A stretch of DNA of 22,920 bases from Candidatus Woesearchaeota archaeon. GTDB lineage: Archaea > Nanobdellota > Nanobdellia > Woesearchaeales > JASKKU01. The number at the start of each line of letters is the position of its first letter. The first letter of the stretch is position 1. Under the pieces are notes generated by a model. That model worked only from the letters and a program-made list of their open reading frames with translations, was not told the DNA's origin and searched no databases. Both the position numbers and the translations under genes were made by a program. The stretch covers positions 1-22,920 of the forward strand of contig DSBS01000094.1 of the NCBI GenBank assembly GCA_011045925.1, written 5' to 3'. Shown in pieces: positions 6,768 through 16,025 of this stretch.

Positions 6768-7050
6768 CCTTATAATCATGAATCTTCTGCTCCACCCTGC
6801 TAATCCTCTGCTTAAAGTTAAGCTCCACAGCTAATGAAAAAACAAAAAAGAATGCGCAGATTATAACTAAAAGCATTGCTTTAGCAAAAGAAAGCGAAGC
6901 AGATAAAAAAAGAAACAAGCTTACAGCAGCGACGATAATACTAATAAGCTTTAGGAAAATAAGCAGCTCTACAAACCCTGAAAACTTATTGGAAAGCTCA
7001 TAGTAATAATTTTCCAAATCCACAAAAGACATCGAATCAAGATTTAACAT
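6751..7050 (-). CDS. Small two-pass membrane protein with flanking helices
   Basis: A 99-residue unrecognised protein: an amphipathic N-terminal helix (SFVDLENYYYELSNKFSG), two hydrophobic segments at about 26-48 and 54-73 with little loop, and a charged C-terminal helix (KQRISRVEQKIHDYKVRQAF) that could form a coiled coil. It is supported as a real gene by a TATA box 28 nt upstream of ATG 7050 and by its clear membrane pattern in a frame antisense to almost nothing else. It overlaps the 3' end of the upstream surface-protein gene by 17 bp tail to tail and is divergent from the giant protein. The role is unknown; a scaffold or helper for neighbouring membrane proteins is only a guess. Confidence 0.65.
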   Translation of the reverse strand: MLNLDSMSFVDLENYYYELSNKFSGFVELLIFLKLISIIVAAVSLFLFLSASLSFAKAMLLVIICAFFFVFSLAVELNFKQRISRVEQKIHDYKVRQAF

Positions 7051-7069
7051 TGCAAGTCAATTCATAAAT

Positions 7070-7087
7070 AAAAGATATAAATCTTTT
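7070..7087 (-). promoter_or_regulatory. TATA box inside a palindrome, promoter of the small membrane protein
   Basis: AAAAGAT and ATCTTTT are perfect 7-bp inverted arms around ATAA. The minus-strand TATA-like TTTATAT lies in the same stretch, about 28 nt before ATG 7050. An 18-bp palindrome over a TATA box could be a dimeric regulator's site or chance in AT-rich DNA. Confidence 0.45.
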
Positions 7088-7100
7088 GTTTTATTGATAA

Positions 7101-7110
7101 ATTATAAAAA
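7101..7110 (+). promoter_or_regulatory. TATA-like element for the giant surface protein
   Basis: ATTATAAAAA is centred about 23 nt before the first ATG (7128) and 29 nt before the second in-frame ATG (7134). The latter matches the spacing of neighbouring leaderless genes, so translation may start at 7134. Confidence 0.45.
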
Positions 7111-7127
7111 TAAGGATAAAAACTTAA

Positions 7128-10100
7128 ATGGCGATGGATTGGGGGCTCAGGGGCGGTATTGCCTTTTGTATCTGTATTCTGGCTTTAAGCGTTTTAAGAG
7201 CCTCAGCAAGCGAAACAGTTATCCCAGGAGAAAGAATCGCCTTCAGGACTGACAAAACCTTCTATAATGCCAGTGAAAACATTCTCATTATGCTTTCTCA
7301 CAAATCAGGACAAGACCTGATAATCTCCTTAATAGACCCAAATGAGCATGAGCTTTTCATAGGGCTGTGCAAAGAGAAATGCACTTATGAGTATATCCCG
7401 GTTTTCTATTCAGAAGGCGGATACAAAATCAGGCTTGCGAATGATACAGGGGTTATTGAAGATGTTACTTTTGTTTATGGAGAGATCACGAAGGATTCTT
7501 ACTACCTGTCTGGGCCGCAGGAGATATCAGTTGAAGACCTGCTGTCAGTGTTTGAGATGGAAAAGCAGGAGCTAAGGTTTTCCAGGACTACGGCAGGAAT
7601 GCAGGCTCAGCTCGACATTCCTTACCTTGTAACAGCAAAAGTCTTTTTTTTAAACGAAATGGCATACGAGACAGAAATTGTTCCTCTTTACGGCACCTCG
7701 CATTCAGGGGGAACAAGCTTTTCTAATGAGATTTACGCTGAGGCATATCCTGGAAGGGATGAAAAAATAGCTGTTTTGCATGATTTTCAGATGCACCTTT
7801 TTGATGTTAAAACTGTGCATGCAAAAAGAAACGATGGCGAGATTGCTGAAATCTTTGAAAAAAATGTAAGGGAGCAGCAAATGCCTGTAAGAGGCAGGGT
7901 TTTCTTTGAAGGGAAAAGGATTGTCCTTGGTGAAAAAGGAAAGGTCCAGGCATTTGACATTTCTGAATTCAAAGAGTCTGGAAAAGGGTTTTTTGAGGCT
8001 CTTTTTGATGCCGGCAATGTTTTGCTTGGAGCAAGGCAGGCCAAGGCCTATGATAAAGACAGCAGGGAAGTCAAGGAGATTAAAGCCGAGCTGGTAAATA
8101 ACGAGGTTTATGTTGATGCAACAAACGCCCCGCCCGGCATTTACAGGCTTGTTGTAAGCGGTGCAGGCCTGCTAAACAATCTTGAAACAGCTTTCGCAAA
8201 TTCATTAGTTGCTATTAATACTGACAGGGATATTTACAGGACCGGGGAAACCGGGAGGCTTTTCATAGTGCTGCTCAATGAAACAGGGAATATTGTTACA
8301 GATGCACAAATAGCACTTAATATTTCCTGCCCTAATCAGAAACTCAGCACAGAAAGCAGCGGGCACAGCACAAAAAAGATTTTCCTCGAAGATAAGACTT
8401 ACGTTGCTGAGTTTTATGCCGGCGATGCCTGTGTCTCAGCCATAACCGGAAGTGCTGAGTACCAGGGAATAAAGATAGAGTTTGAGGCATCATTTGAAGC
8501 AAAGGCTAAGCCAGGCATACGGCTGGTGAGAGAAGCACAAACTGCGCTCAACCCGGCTGAAGAAAGGCTTGAAAGCACGCTTTGGATTGAGAATGGTGCT
8601 GCGGGCATTAGCTATACATTAATAGATTTGGTACCGGCCAGCCTGGATGTTGAATGCACCTGCACAATCATAGAAAAGAACGGAAAGAAGTACCTTGTAT
8701 GGGAGGATGTAACTGAAGGGCAGAGGGTTGAGTACAATGCAAAACTGCCTGAAAGCATGCCTGGGCTGTACAAGCTTGGCCCGGCAGCAATATTCATTCA
8801 GGATTCTTTTGTTCAGCAATCAAGGGAATGGCTTGTTGCAGCAGATTCTGCTGCTCCTGCAAGAGAGCTTCCGGAGCCGGAAGTAAAAGAGGTTTTTACA
8901 TTCGAAGACAACATAAGGATAAGGTTTAACGGCAGGGAGATAGTCCGGGAATCAGCAGTAACAGCAGAAGTGCCAGTAGATAAGCTTGCCCAGGTGGAAA
9001 GGCTGCTTGCTGATGTCCAGGAAACAAGAGATGAGATTCAGAAGAGCCTGCTTAACAGGGCACTGTACAGGGAGCTGTCAGATAAGAGAAAAAACCTCAG
9101 GATAAAAAGCCCGACTGAAAACATAATTGAGATCTCATTCAACGACTTAATTATGAAGGACAATGAGATTGAACTGGGTATTGAGGAAATTGAGCTCCCT
9201 GAGAAGAATGCTGTCAGGGCTTACGCAGTAGACCCGACAAGGCTCGACTTTACTAACGGCACACTTAAGTCTGTTGCTGTCGGGGACGCACTTTACAAGT
9301 GTAAGGACTGGTTATTTGAAGAAAGAGCCTGCGAAGGAGAATGGGTACTTGTGATGAGCCTTACCCCTGGGCAGGAATATGAGGTTTACATTGCCCCTTA
9401 TGACCCTGCTTTCTATGAGGTGGTGAGCTCATGCGCAGCACAGTCGTACTCCACAGCAAGGTACACCTTCGGAGACTCATGCGACGGCACAGACGGAAGC
9501 TACCTTGAGCACGAAGATTCCTTTGTTGAAACACACAGCTTTGGAAAAGCAGGAGGAGGGGGTGCAAACCGCTGGGGCGGAGTGCAAATCCAGTCAGTTA
9601 ATTCCTCTGTCAGGAACTGCAGAAACATAACTGACGTTTCCATCTGCTACAAGTGGTGGAGGCAAAGCTCAAGGGCGGCTGATGTTTGCTACATCTCAGT
9701 AAGCAGTGACGGCGGCAGCAGCCTTGTAGATGTTGTAACCGCCTGCCCCGGGACTTCTGAGCCTTCAGGATATACGTGCCTGGACGTAACTAATGACAGG
9801 ACCTGGTCATGCGAAAACTTCTTTGGACTGACAGGGACAAGGGCAGTTGCTATTTCCCAGATGTCTACAGGAGGAGCAGGAGGAGCAGTCACAACAAATG
9901 CATACTGGGATGTTTTTTACTTTAATGTAACTTACACTGTAACGCAGAAAACCTTCCCCAGCGTTACAATACACCATCCGGTCAGCAAGACATACACCAA
10001 TGCAACAATACTTATCAATATCTCAGCAACAGACACCGCAGGAATAGACTCAGTATGGTATAACTGGAACGGGACTGACTATCCTTATGATACGCCGGTA

Positions 10101-13100
10101 AATGTGGATTTTGAAGAGGGAACCATCACCTTAACTGCATATGCAAACAACACTGACGGAAACACAAACTCTACAAACGTAACCTTTCAGGTTAACACAG
10201 GAGTGCCTGACTTAGATATAATCTCGCCGGAATCAAAATATTACAATCATTCAACAATCCTACTTAACATTTCCGCAAGCGATGAAGGCAACGGCCTGGA
10301 CAGGGTCTGGTACAACTGGAACGGAACCAATATTACTTACACAAATACAACATACATTGCCTTCAATGAGGGAAGCAACACTGTTAATGCATGGGCAAAC
10401 AATTCTCTTGGCAATACAAACCACAGAGGTGTAACATTTACAGTTGACACGGTTCCTCCACAGTTGAGCATTGCCTCTCCTTTCAATCTTACATATTTTA
10501 CAAGAAAGGTTCGTCTAGAAATCTCCTACTCTGATGACAACATAGAAACTGTATGGTATCATTGGAAAGGAGCCAACTACACATACTCCGGGCCTGTTAA
10601 CCTGATAGCCGCCCAGGGAAGCAATTATGTGCAGGCCTGGGCAAGAGACCTTGCAGGCCATATTGTTACAAGAAATATAAGCTTTACATCAGTTTACGGT
10701 ATTCAGAACCTTGTGACAGACTGTGCGGCTCAGACTTACGCAGAGGTGCAGGGCGCTTTTGCACATGCTTGTGATGACCCCACGGGAGAATACCTGAGGT
10801 ATGATGATGCGTTGCACGAAACCCACAACTTTGGAAAGGGCGGCGGTGAAAGCCCAAGGTACGGGGGAGTTCAGGTTCGCTCAGTAAACTCATCTGTGGA
10901 CGACTGCGACTCAATTGACAAGCTGGAGCTTTGCTACAAGTGGTGGAGAAGCGCCTCAAATGCCGCAGACAACTGCAGAATCAGAATCAGCAACAACACC
11001 GGCTCATCGTTTTCAACAGTAACCTCAACCTGCCCGGGAACCTCAGAACCGCCAACATACACCTGTGTTGACATCACATCAACACTGGGATGGACATGCA
11101 ACCATTTCTTTAATACTTCAGCAACAAGGGCAGTCGCAAACACAGAAATCTGGACTGGCGGAGAAGGAGGAAGCGTTACAGCCACAGGAAACTGGGATGT
11201 CTTTTACTTCAATATCTCATATAACAGGAAGGATGTTCCCCGGCCTGTTGCTATAAATGAGTTTAACATCTCCACCTTAAATAAAACTGTTAATGACAAT
11301 GTCCGGTTTAATGTAAATGTCAATTACAGCATGAATGTTGTGGCTGCAAAGATAAACATCACTAAGCCTGACAGTAGCAAAATCTCTGGAAACCTTGTTT
11401 TCAATTCAACGCCAGGAGCTGAGTGGCATTATTATTACATTCTTGATTCAAGCCAGAGCGAGCTTCCTGGAAAATACTCTGCAACAGTATACTTTAAAGA
11501 CATATACAACCTAACTGTCTCCGAGTCAGGGAATTTTTCAACAAAAAAGCCTGTTCTTCAGCCAGTATTGGATTATGCAATTGTTTATGAAGAACTAAAC
11601 ATCACAGGCGATCTCTGGAAGGCAGATTCTGAAATAAATATATCAATCTTGAAAAACAGCCAGGAAACAGCCAATTTGACAAGAAATGCTGACTCTGAAG
11701 GAAGCTTTAGTTTCATAATTGAATTCAACGAATCAAGCCTTGCTGGGATTTATGATATAACCGGAGAAGACACTACAAGGCCTTATCTTGAAGCCACAAC
11801 AAGCCTTAACCTCATCAAAAACTCGCTTTACACCGAGCATGAGCAGTATGCCCGGGAAGACTCTGTTTACATCTCTGGAAAAGGGTTCAAGCCTGGTAAG
11901 AATGTAACCCTGAGAATCACAAACGAAACCGGAAGCGAGGTTATTAATACAAACCTTGCTGCAAACTCCACAACAGAAGTAAACTACACCTGGCAGATAA
12001 GCGCAGAGCAAGAGCTTGGGTTCTACCTCCTTAACCTGACAGAAGCAGGAGAGCCAAGAAGAAAAGCAAGCAAAACAATCGAGGTTGTCAAGGTTCTTGT
12101 GCTGCCCGGCAAGTACCAGTACATTCAGGGAGAAACTGTTGAATTCTTTGGAAGCAAATGGGTTGAAGGCACTACAGTAAATGTAACAATCCTGGACCCA
12201 GAGGACACTACAATATTCAGCCAGAACTACCTAGCAAACTCCACTCAGGAATTCAGAGAAAACTTTAGCCTTTCTTATGCAGCAATTCTTGGCGAGTATG
12301 AGATTATGGGGCACGACACCTCAGACCCCAGCATAAACAGCTCAAGCTCCTTTAATGTAAATAAAAGAGAAGCAGGCATAACGCTAAGATATAACTGGAC
12401 AAAGGCCGGAAAGAGCCTAGAGATTAACGGAACAGGCTTCTCCCCAGCATCAGTAATACTTTTCGAGGTTTACAGGCAGGGCTCGCTTGAAAGCGAGTTT
12501 AACTTCACTTCTGACACCAATGGATCTTTCAATGAAGAGTGGATTACGCCATCAGGTTACCCTGTGGACACATACATGATGCTTGCTATTGACTCAGCTT
12601 ATGCAAACCTAAATGACTCAGAAGGCTTCCAGATAAAAGAGATAAGTTTCCAGACTGACAAGAATACTTATGAAGCCGGCGATAATGTAATAAAAGAAGG
12701 GTTCTGGTGGAACCCTGAAGATTTCGTAGAGCTCAATGTAACCAATTCAACTAGCCTGATTATAAGCGAACAGGTTTACGCAGATGACAAAGGATATTTC
12801 TTATACCTCTGGACAGCATTAGGTGGGGCTGAAACAAAAAAGTACAATATAACTGTAACCCAGCCCGGAGAGCCAGAGTACAATGCAAGAAAAGAAATCA
12901 CTGTGCTTAGGGGAATTACAATAAGAACAGACAAGCTAAAATACCTTGCAAACGATACAATCTACATTTACGGTGAGTATTATACGCCAAACAACAATGC
13001 TACCCTTTGGCTCAAAGACTCAGACGGCTACAATGTTGAGTTTTTCCCAAAAACCCTGCTGTCAAACTCTACTGGAGACATCTTTTACTCAATAAACGGC

Positions 13101-15257
13101 TCGGTTCTCTGCAGAGGCAATTACACTCTACAGTCCAGGGATGAAGAGACTCAGATGACAAGGCAAAATGTTTTCGAGCATCTTTATTTCAATTATTCAG
13201 ATAAGACTTGCTTTGATGAGTGGGGCTTTGACTGCAGCACCGGCCCGCCCGAAACAGGCGGAAGCAACACATTTGACGACTGCAGCTCAGGCGCAGGGGG
13301 AGAAGAAAGCATTGACAATATTGTTCTCAACGCAAGTGTGGTTGGACCTGGCACTTCAATGAAGGTCACATGCACCATCAGCCCATACCTGTCGGATGAT
13401 TACTTTTACATTTGGTATTATAACTCAACAGGCTGGAAGCAGCTTTATTCTGAAGGCCCTTTTGGGTCTTCAAGCATCATTACAAGAAGCGTTACATTCA
13501 CAGCAGACAACATAAGCGGAACGCATTGGGTTAGGTGCGGCATTGTATACAACTGCGAAAGCACCGGGCCTTGCGCTGACTGCAATGAGAATTACCATGA
13601 CAACGACGATGTAAGCTTTGATGTAATAATCACTGATTCAGAATGTGTAGAAACAGACAAAATAAATCCATCTGTATCTGATATTTATGCTACCGGAACG
13701 CTGTTTGTAAACCAAACTATTCAGATACATGCAAATGTTAGCGACAACAGGGCCGTAAGCGTTGTTTACGCCAACATCATGCTGCCAAGAAGCAAAGAAC
13801 AGGTAGATGTTGAAATGACAGACAACAACCTTGATGGGGTTTACAATGCTTCATTTCTGGTTCCTGCAAGCGAATACGGAAGCCTTTCTGTCAGGATCTA
13901 TGCAAGGGACACAAGCTACAATATCAACAACAGCGAAAGCACAACCCTTGAAATTAAAACCAAGGTTTACGGGAATGAAAGCGATGTTAATTCAAATTTT
14001 GACACTTTGCTTAATGTTGACGGAAGCAGGATAAACATTGCAGCAAATTACACAGGCATGCTCAATGTAAGCATTTACAACCTCACTGAGCTTATCGCAT
14101 ACTTTATGCACGACTTCTCTTCTGAGCCAATTAACCTCTCTGCAATCACGATACTAAAGCAGGGAAACGCCATTTCAGCAAGCATGAATGAGACTGAGAT
14201 AACATTTAACCTGCCTCTTGTCGGGGAAACTTGCAATGTAAAGGTCTGTCCCGGAGTGTTGAGCATGGCGCAGTGCGATGAGAGCCATTATATTTTCAGG
14301 GAGCCGGTTTTAGGCTACTGCCCTGTAAAAGTAAATGCAACTTCCGGAGAAGACCAGGAAGAGATTAACGATGCAGCAATATTCGAGCAGGACATTTCGT
14401 TCAGCAATGAGAACCCTCTGGAAGGAGAAACCGTTAGGATAAATGTAACCATCCACAATCTCGGAACAACTAAGCTTACTAATGTTCTTGTAAGGGTAAT
14501 CGAGAAAATTAGCGACGAAGTAATAACAGAAAGCATAATACTTGAAATTATGCCGGAAGAAAACGTAACAATATCAGAAAACCACGAAGCAAAAATAGGG
14601 CTCAACCTGATTAATGCGATGGCAGACCCTGAAAATTCAATTGATGACATAAACAGGAGCAACAACAACGCAACCCAGGGATTCCAGGCAGGCATATGGA
14701 ATGAATTCTTTGGGAATGCATATGCAAACATAATGCTCAGGTCGGCAAGCGAAGACACCGTTGTTGAATGGCCTTCTGCAAGGCTTAATGGAACAGTTCT
14801 CTTTGCACCAGGAGGCGCAGACCTAGACTTTGCAGCACTCTTGGCAATTGGAAGGAACACACTGGGAGAGCCATCAACAGGCGACTTTTATGAGCTTGAT
14901 ATGCTCTTAGGCTTTAACGGCACAGAAGACAACATTACTTCAAGATTCGCGGTTGATTCAGACAATCCTAAGAGAACACGAGCATTCAGGCTAGGCACAT
15001 CAACAATTGAAAATGTCCCCTACACAAACTCAACTGACAATACAAACTTCCTCACAGGAATTGTCTGGGATAAGACAAAGGATACCAACAACGAGTTTGA
15101 CATTAGCGACATGGAGGATATCGCATTTATTACTGAAGTCAACATAAACGCAACAGGAAAGCACGGTATATACGACTACGAGATTGCTGTCCCTGCGTCC
15201 TTAAGGGATTACAATACCCTTGAAAACAGGATAGATGTATATCTTATTCTAAGGTAA
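7128..15257 (+). CDS. Giant secreted multi-domain surface protein (2709 residues)
   Basis: A signal peptide covers 1-27 (cleavage ASA/SE). MG2-like strands with the macroglobulin TDKxxY motif lie at 41, 365 (TDRDIY), 1843 and 1934. Residues 455-575 are a DUF11-like beta domain; 615-661 a short coiled coil; 699-763 a conserved 'DPTRLDFTNG...LTPGQEY' segment I recall from DPANN surface proteins. An eight-Cys module occurs twice (767-936 and 1197-1365), flanking three Ig-like repeats (944-1186). Next come about seven Ig/MG-like units of about 90 residues (1371-2025), a Cys-rich section (2027-2170), another Ig-like unit (2178-2270) and a CARDB-like domain (about 2416-2515). A final domain (about 2523-2709) ends in IDVYLILR with no membrane anchor or sorting motif. 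N-x-S/T sequons are dense, at least 15 in the triple-Ig segment, suggesting heavy glycosylation. No protease or hydrolase motif was seen. Likely an adhesin or envelope filament. An ATG at 7134 is a possible start. Confidence 0.9.
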   Translation: MAMDWGLRGGIAFCICILALSVLRASASETVIPGERIAFRTDKTFYNASENILIMLSHKSGQDLIISLIDPNEHELFIGLCKEKCTYEYIPVFYSEGGYKIRLANDTGVIEDVTFVYGEITKDSYYLSGPQEISVEDLLSVFEMEKQELRFSRTTAGMQAQLDIPYLVTAKVFFLNEMAYETEIVPLYGTSHSGGTSFSNEIYAEAYPGRDEKIAVLHDFQMHLFDVKTVHAKRNDGEIAEIFEKNVREQQMPVRGRVFFEGKRIVLGEKGKVQAFDISEFKESGKGFFEALFDAGNVLLGARQAKAYDKDSREVKEIKAELVNNEVYVDATNAPPGIYRLVVSGAGLLNNLETAFANSLVAINTDRDIYRTGETGRLFIVLLNETGNIVTDAQIALNISCPNQKLSTESSGHSTKKIFLEDKTYVAEFYAGDACVSAITGSAEYQGIKIEFEASFEAKAKPGIRLVREAQTALNPAEERLESTLWIENGAAGISYTLIDLVPASLDVECTCTIIEKNGKKYLVWEDVTEGQRVEYNAKLPESMPGLYKLGPAAIFIQDSFVQQSREWLVAADSAAPARELPEPEVKEVFTFEDNIRIRFNGREIVRESAVTAEVPVDKLAQVERLLADVQETRDEIQKSLLNRALYRELSDKRKNLRIKSPTENIIEISFNDLIMKDNEIELGIEEIELPEKNAVRAYAVDPTRLDFTNGTLKSVAVGDALYKCKDWLFEERACEGEWVLVMSLTPGQEYEVYIAPYDPAFYEVVSSCAAQSYSTARYTFGDSCDGTDGSYLEHEDSFVETHSFGKAGGGGANRWGGVQIQSVNSSVRNCRNITDVSICYKWWRQSSRAADVCYISVSSDGGSSLVDVVTACPGTSEPSGYTCLDVTNDRTWSCENFFGLTGTRAVAISQMSTGGAGGAVTTNAYWDVFYFNVTYTVTQKTFPSVTIHHPVSKTYTNATILINISATDTAGIDSVWYNWNGTDYPYDTPVNVDFEEGTITLTAYANNTDGNTNSTNVTFQVNTGVPDLDIISPESKYYNHSTILLNISASDEGNGLDRVWYNWNGTNITYTNTTYIAFNEGSNTVNAWANNSLGNTNHRGVTFTVDTVPPQLSIASPFNLTYFTRKVRLEISYSDDNIETVWYHWKGANYTYSGPVNLIAAQGSNYVQAWARDLAGHIVTRNISFTSVYGIQNLVTDCAAQTYAEVQGAFAHACDDPTGEYLRYDDALHETHNFGKGGGESPRYGGVQVRSVNSSVDDCDSIDKLELCYKWWRSASNAADNCRIRISNNTGSSFSTVTSTCPGTSEPPTYTCVDITSTLGWTCNHFFNTSATRAVANTEIWTGGEGGSVTATGNWDVFYFNISYNRKDVPRPVAINEFNISTLNKTVNDNVRFNVNVNYSMNVVAAKINITKPDSSKISGNLVFNSTPGAEWHYYYILDSSQSELPGKYSATVYFKDIYNLTVSESGNFSTKKPVLQPVLDYAIVYEELNITGDLWKADSEINISILKNSQETANLTRNADSEGSFSFIIEFNESSLAGIYDITGEDTTRPYLEATTSLNLIKNSLYTEHEQYAREDSVYISGKGFKPGKNVTLRITNETGSEVINTNLAANSTTEVNYTWQISAEQELGFYLLNLTEAGEPRRKASKTIEVVKVLVLPGKYQYIQGETVEFFGSKWVEGTTVNVTILDPEDTTIFSQNYLANSTQEFRENFSLSYAAILGEYEIMGHDTSDPSINSSSSFNVNKREAGITLRYNWTKAGKSLEINGTGFSPASVILFEVYRQGSLESEFNFTSDTNGSFNEEWITPSGYPVDTYMMLAIDSAYANLNDSEGFQIKEISFQTDKNTYEAGDNVIKEGFWWNPEDFVELNVTNSTSLIISEQVYADDKGYFLYLWTALGGAETKKYNITVTQPGEPEYNARKEITVLRGITIRTDKLKYLANDTIYIYGEYYTPNNNATLWLKDSDGYNVEFFPKTLLSNSTGDIFYSINGSVLCRGNYTLQSRDEETQMTRQNVFEHLYFNYSDKTCFDEWGFDCSTGPPETGGSNTFDDCSSGAGGEESIDNIVLNASVVGPGTSMKVTCTISPYLSDDYFYIWYYNSTGWKQLYSEGPFGSSSIITRSVTFTADNISGTHWVRCGIVYNCESTGPCADCNENYHDNDDVSFDVIITDSECVETDKINPSVSDIYATGTLFVNQTIQIHANVSDNRAVSVVYANIMLPRSKEQVDVEMTDNNLDGVYNASFLVPASEYGSLSVRIYARDTSYNINNSESTTLEIKTKVYGNESDVNSNFDTLLNVDGSRINIAANYTGMLNVSIYNLTELIAYFMHDFSSEPINLSAITILKQGNAISASMNETEITFNLPLVGETCNVKVCPGVLSMAQCDESHYIFREPVLGYCPVKVNATSGEDQEEINDAAIFEQDISFSNENPLEGETVRINVTIHNLGTTKLTNVLVRVIEKISDEVITESIILEIMPEENVTISENHEAKIGLNLINAMADPENSIDDINRSNNNATQGFQAGIWNEFFGNAYANIMLRSASEDTVVEWPSARLNGTVLFAPGGADLDFAALLAIGRNTLGEPSTGDFYELDMLLGFNGTEDNITSRFAVDSDNPKRTRAFRLGTSTIENVPYTNSTDNTNFLTGIVWDKTKDTNNEFDISDMEDIAFITEVNINATGKHGIYDYEIAVPASLRDYNTLENRIDVYLILR
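9429..9936 (+). repeat. Eight-cysteine module, copy A
   Basis: Encodes residues 767-936 of the giant protein. It shares with copy B the order SCAAQSY, ETHSFGK, GGVQIQSVNSSV, CYKWWR, CPGTSEP, WSC and WDVFYFNVTY, with eight cysteines in matching places, probably four disulfides. The beta-rich pattern suggests a jelly-roll, lectin-like domain. This is inference. Confidence 0.85.
9957..10686 (+). repeat. Three tandem Ig-like repeats
   Basis: Units of about 80 residues start near 9957, 10204 and 10453. Each has the pattern 'I-x-x-P-x-S-x-Y...L-x-I-S...V-W-Y-x-W-x-G...G-x-N-x-V-x-A-W-A'. The core reads VWYNWNGT in the first two and VWYHWKGA in the third. They resemble Ig-like repeats of archaeal and bacterial adhesins. 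Copies 1 and 2 are richest in N-glycosylation sequons. Confidence 0.85.
10719..11223 (+). repeat. Eight-cysteine module, copy B
   Basis: Encodes residues 1197-1365, a second copy of the module at 9429-9936, with all eight cysteines retained. The DNA is well diverged, with only short identical runs such as the one spelling CYKWW, so the duplication is old or the copies are kept apart by selection. Confidence 0.85.
11239..13200 (+). repeat. Tandem Ig/MG2-like units of about 90 residues
   Basis: About seven consecutive beta-sandwich units in the giant protein. Each runs 'xYxxGExVxIxGxxWxPGxxVxxxIxDPxGxxIxxxxxxANSTxEFxxxFxLxxxxxLGxYxIxxxDTSxPxxxxxxxFxV'. Boundaries fall near KKP, NLIK, EVVK, NVNK, QIKE and TVLR. 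Units differ strongly at DNA level, so they should not recombine easily. They probably form a long stalk. Confidence 0.75.
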
Positions 15258-15301
15258 TCATTCTAAGGCAATAAGCTAAAGGCAAACGTTAAAAGATAAC
15301 A

Positions 15302-15321
15302 TTATATATTTTTTTATATAA
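15302..15321 (+). terminator. AT hairpin with T run after the giant gene
   Basis: TTATATA (15302-15308) pairs with TATATAA (15315-15321) around six T residues; the T run continues through 15315. It lies 45 bases after the stop codon at 15255-15257. The T-rich stretch suits archaeal termination. A 9-bp direct repeat ATTCTAAGG (15246-15254 and 15260-15268) spans the stop codon just upstream. Confidence 0.4.
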
Positions 15322-15410
15322 CAGAAGCTAGCACTACCCATTATGAAAGGAATAAAATAAAAAACCAAAAAAAAAACATTTTGAGAATTCTTTTCAAAAA
15401 CAAAAAGATA

Positions 15411-15442
15411 TTTATATAAGAATGTATAAAAAAGTATATAAC
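15411..15442 (+). promoter_or_regulatory. Promoter region of the regulator / surface-protein operon
   Basis: Two TATA-like boxes, TTTATATAAG (15411-15420) and GTATATAAC (15434-15442), lie 50-80 nt before the TTG start at 15492. They imply a leadered transcript, consistent with the Shine-Dalgarno sequence here. The rest of the 234-bp gap is AT-rich with a weak palindrome around GAATTC (15379-15399) and no gene. Confidence 0.4.
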
Positions 15443-15479
15443 TGGCTGAAATAGTTTCCCGGGACAGCCTAAACAATTA

Positions 15480-15484
15480 AGGTG
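15480..15484 (+). promoter_or_regulatory. Ribosome binding site deciding a TTG start
   Basis: AGGTG matches the archaeal anti-Shine-Dalgarno complement (GGAGGTGA) and ends 7 nt before the TTG at 15492. No ATG or GTG in that frame lies near, which supports TTG as the real start. Confidence 0.6.
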
Positions 15485-15491
15485 TGAAGCT

Positions 15492-16025
15492 TTGCTTAAT
15501 AGCGACATTGCGTTGAAGATAGTGGGTTTGCTGATTGAAAACCCTGCAGAATCCTTCTCGATAAATGAAATTTCGAAGAGGCTGAGCAAAGTTTATGCAT
15601 ATGTGCACAAGCTAGTCCAGCAGCTCAGCGAAGAGGGCGCTGTAAAAATAACCAAGGTCGGAAAATCTTCCATCTGCTCTATTAACCTAAACTCTTTCTG
15701 GAGCAATGCGTACATACAAAGCTGGTTTCTTTCAAAGGTCGAAGAGCTGCCGGAATTCAGCAGGCTTTCTCTTATAAAGCCTGAAACCGTTAAAAGATTT
15801 TCCCGCAGCGGCTTCCTGGCTTATGACCTGAAAAAGAAAGAGCTGGTGTTTTTTACTGACGATCCAAAAGAAAAGGAAGATAAAAGCATCTCAGAATTTT
15901 CTAAGCTGGTGAGTGAAAGAAAAACCTCCCTTTCTTCTCTTTGTATCCTGAATAATACTGAAAATTTTGTTTCCGCACTTAAAAAATCTGTTTTAGAGGA
16001 AAGAATAAGGAGAGAGCTGGAATGA
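15492..16025 (+). CDS. Winged-helix transcriptional regulator, first gene of the surface operon
   Basis: A 177-residue protein with a TTG start. Residues about 1-70 form a winged helix-turn-helix: ALKIVGLLIENPAESFSINE, then the recognition helix region SKVYAYVHKLVQQLSEEGAV and a wing KITKVGKSSICSINL. The C-terminal part (about 100-177) alternates strands and helices (GFLAYDLKKKELVFFTDD, SLCILNNTENFVSAL), possibly a degenerate nucleotidyltransferase-like fold that often accompanies this kind of HTH in archaea. No catalytic G-S-x-A-x-G-x-x-x-x-S-D-x-D motif is present. Its stop codon overlaps the next gene's ATG (ATGA at 16022-16025), so it is translationally coupled to the 872-residue surface protein and may control this operon. 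Confidence 0.8.
   Translation: MLNSDIALKIVGLLIENPAESFSINEISKRLSKVYAYVHKLVQQLSEEGAVKITKVGKSSICSINLNSFWSNAYIQSWFLSKVEELPEFSRLSLIKPETVKRFSRSGFLAYDLKKKELVFFTDDPKEKEDKSISEFSKLVSERKTSLSSLCILNNTENFVSALKKSVLEERIRRELE

Noticed and set aside
9957..13200. Recent DNA-level tandem duplication inside the giant gene
   Set aside because: The repeats are similar as protein but strongly diverged as DNA, so they are old domain duplications and not a fresh expansion.
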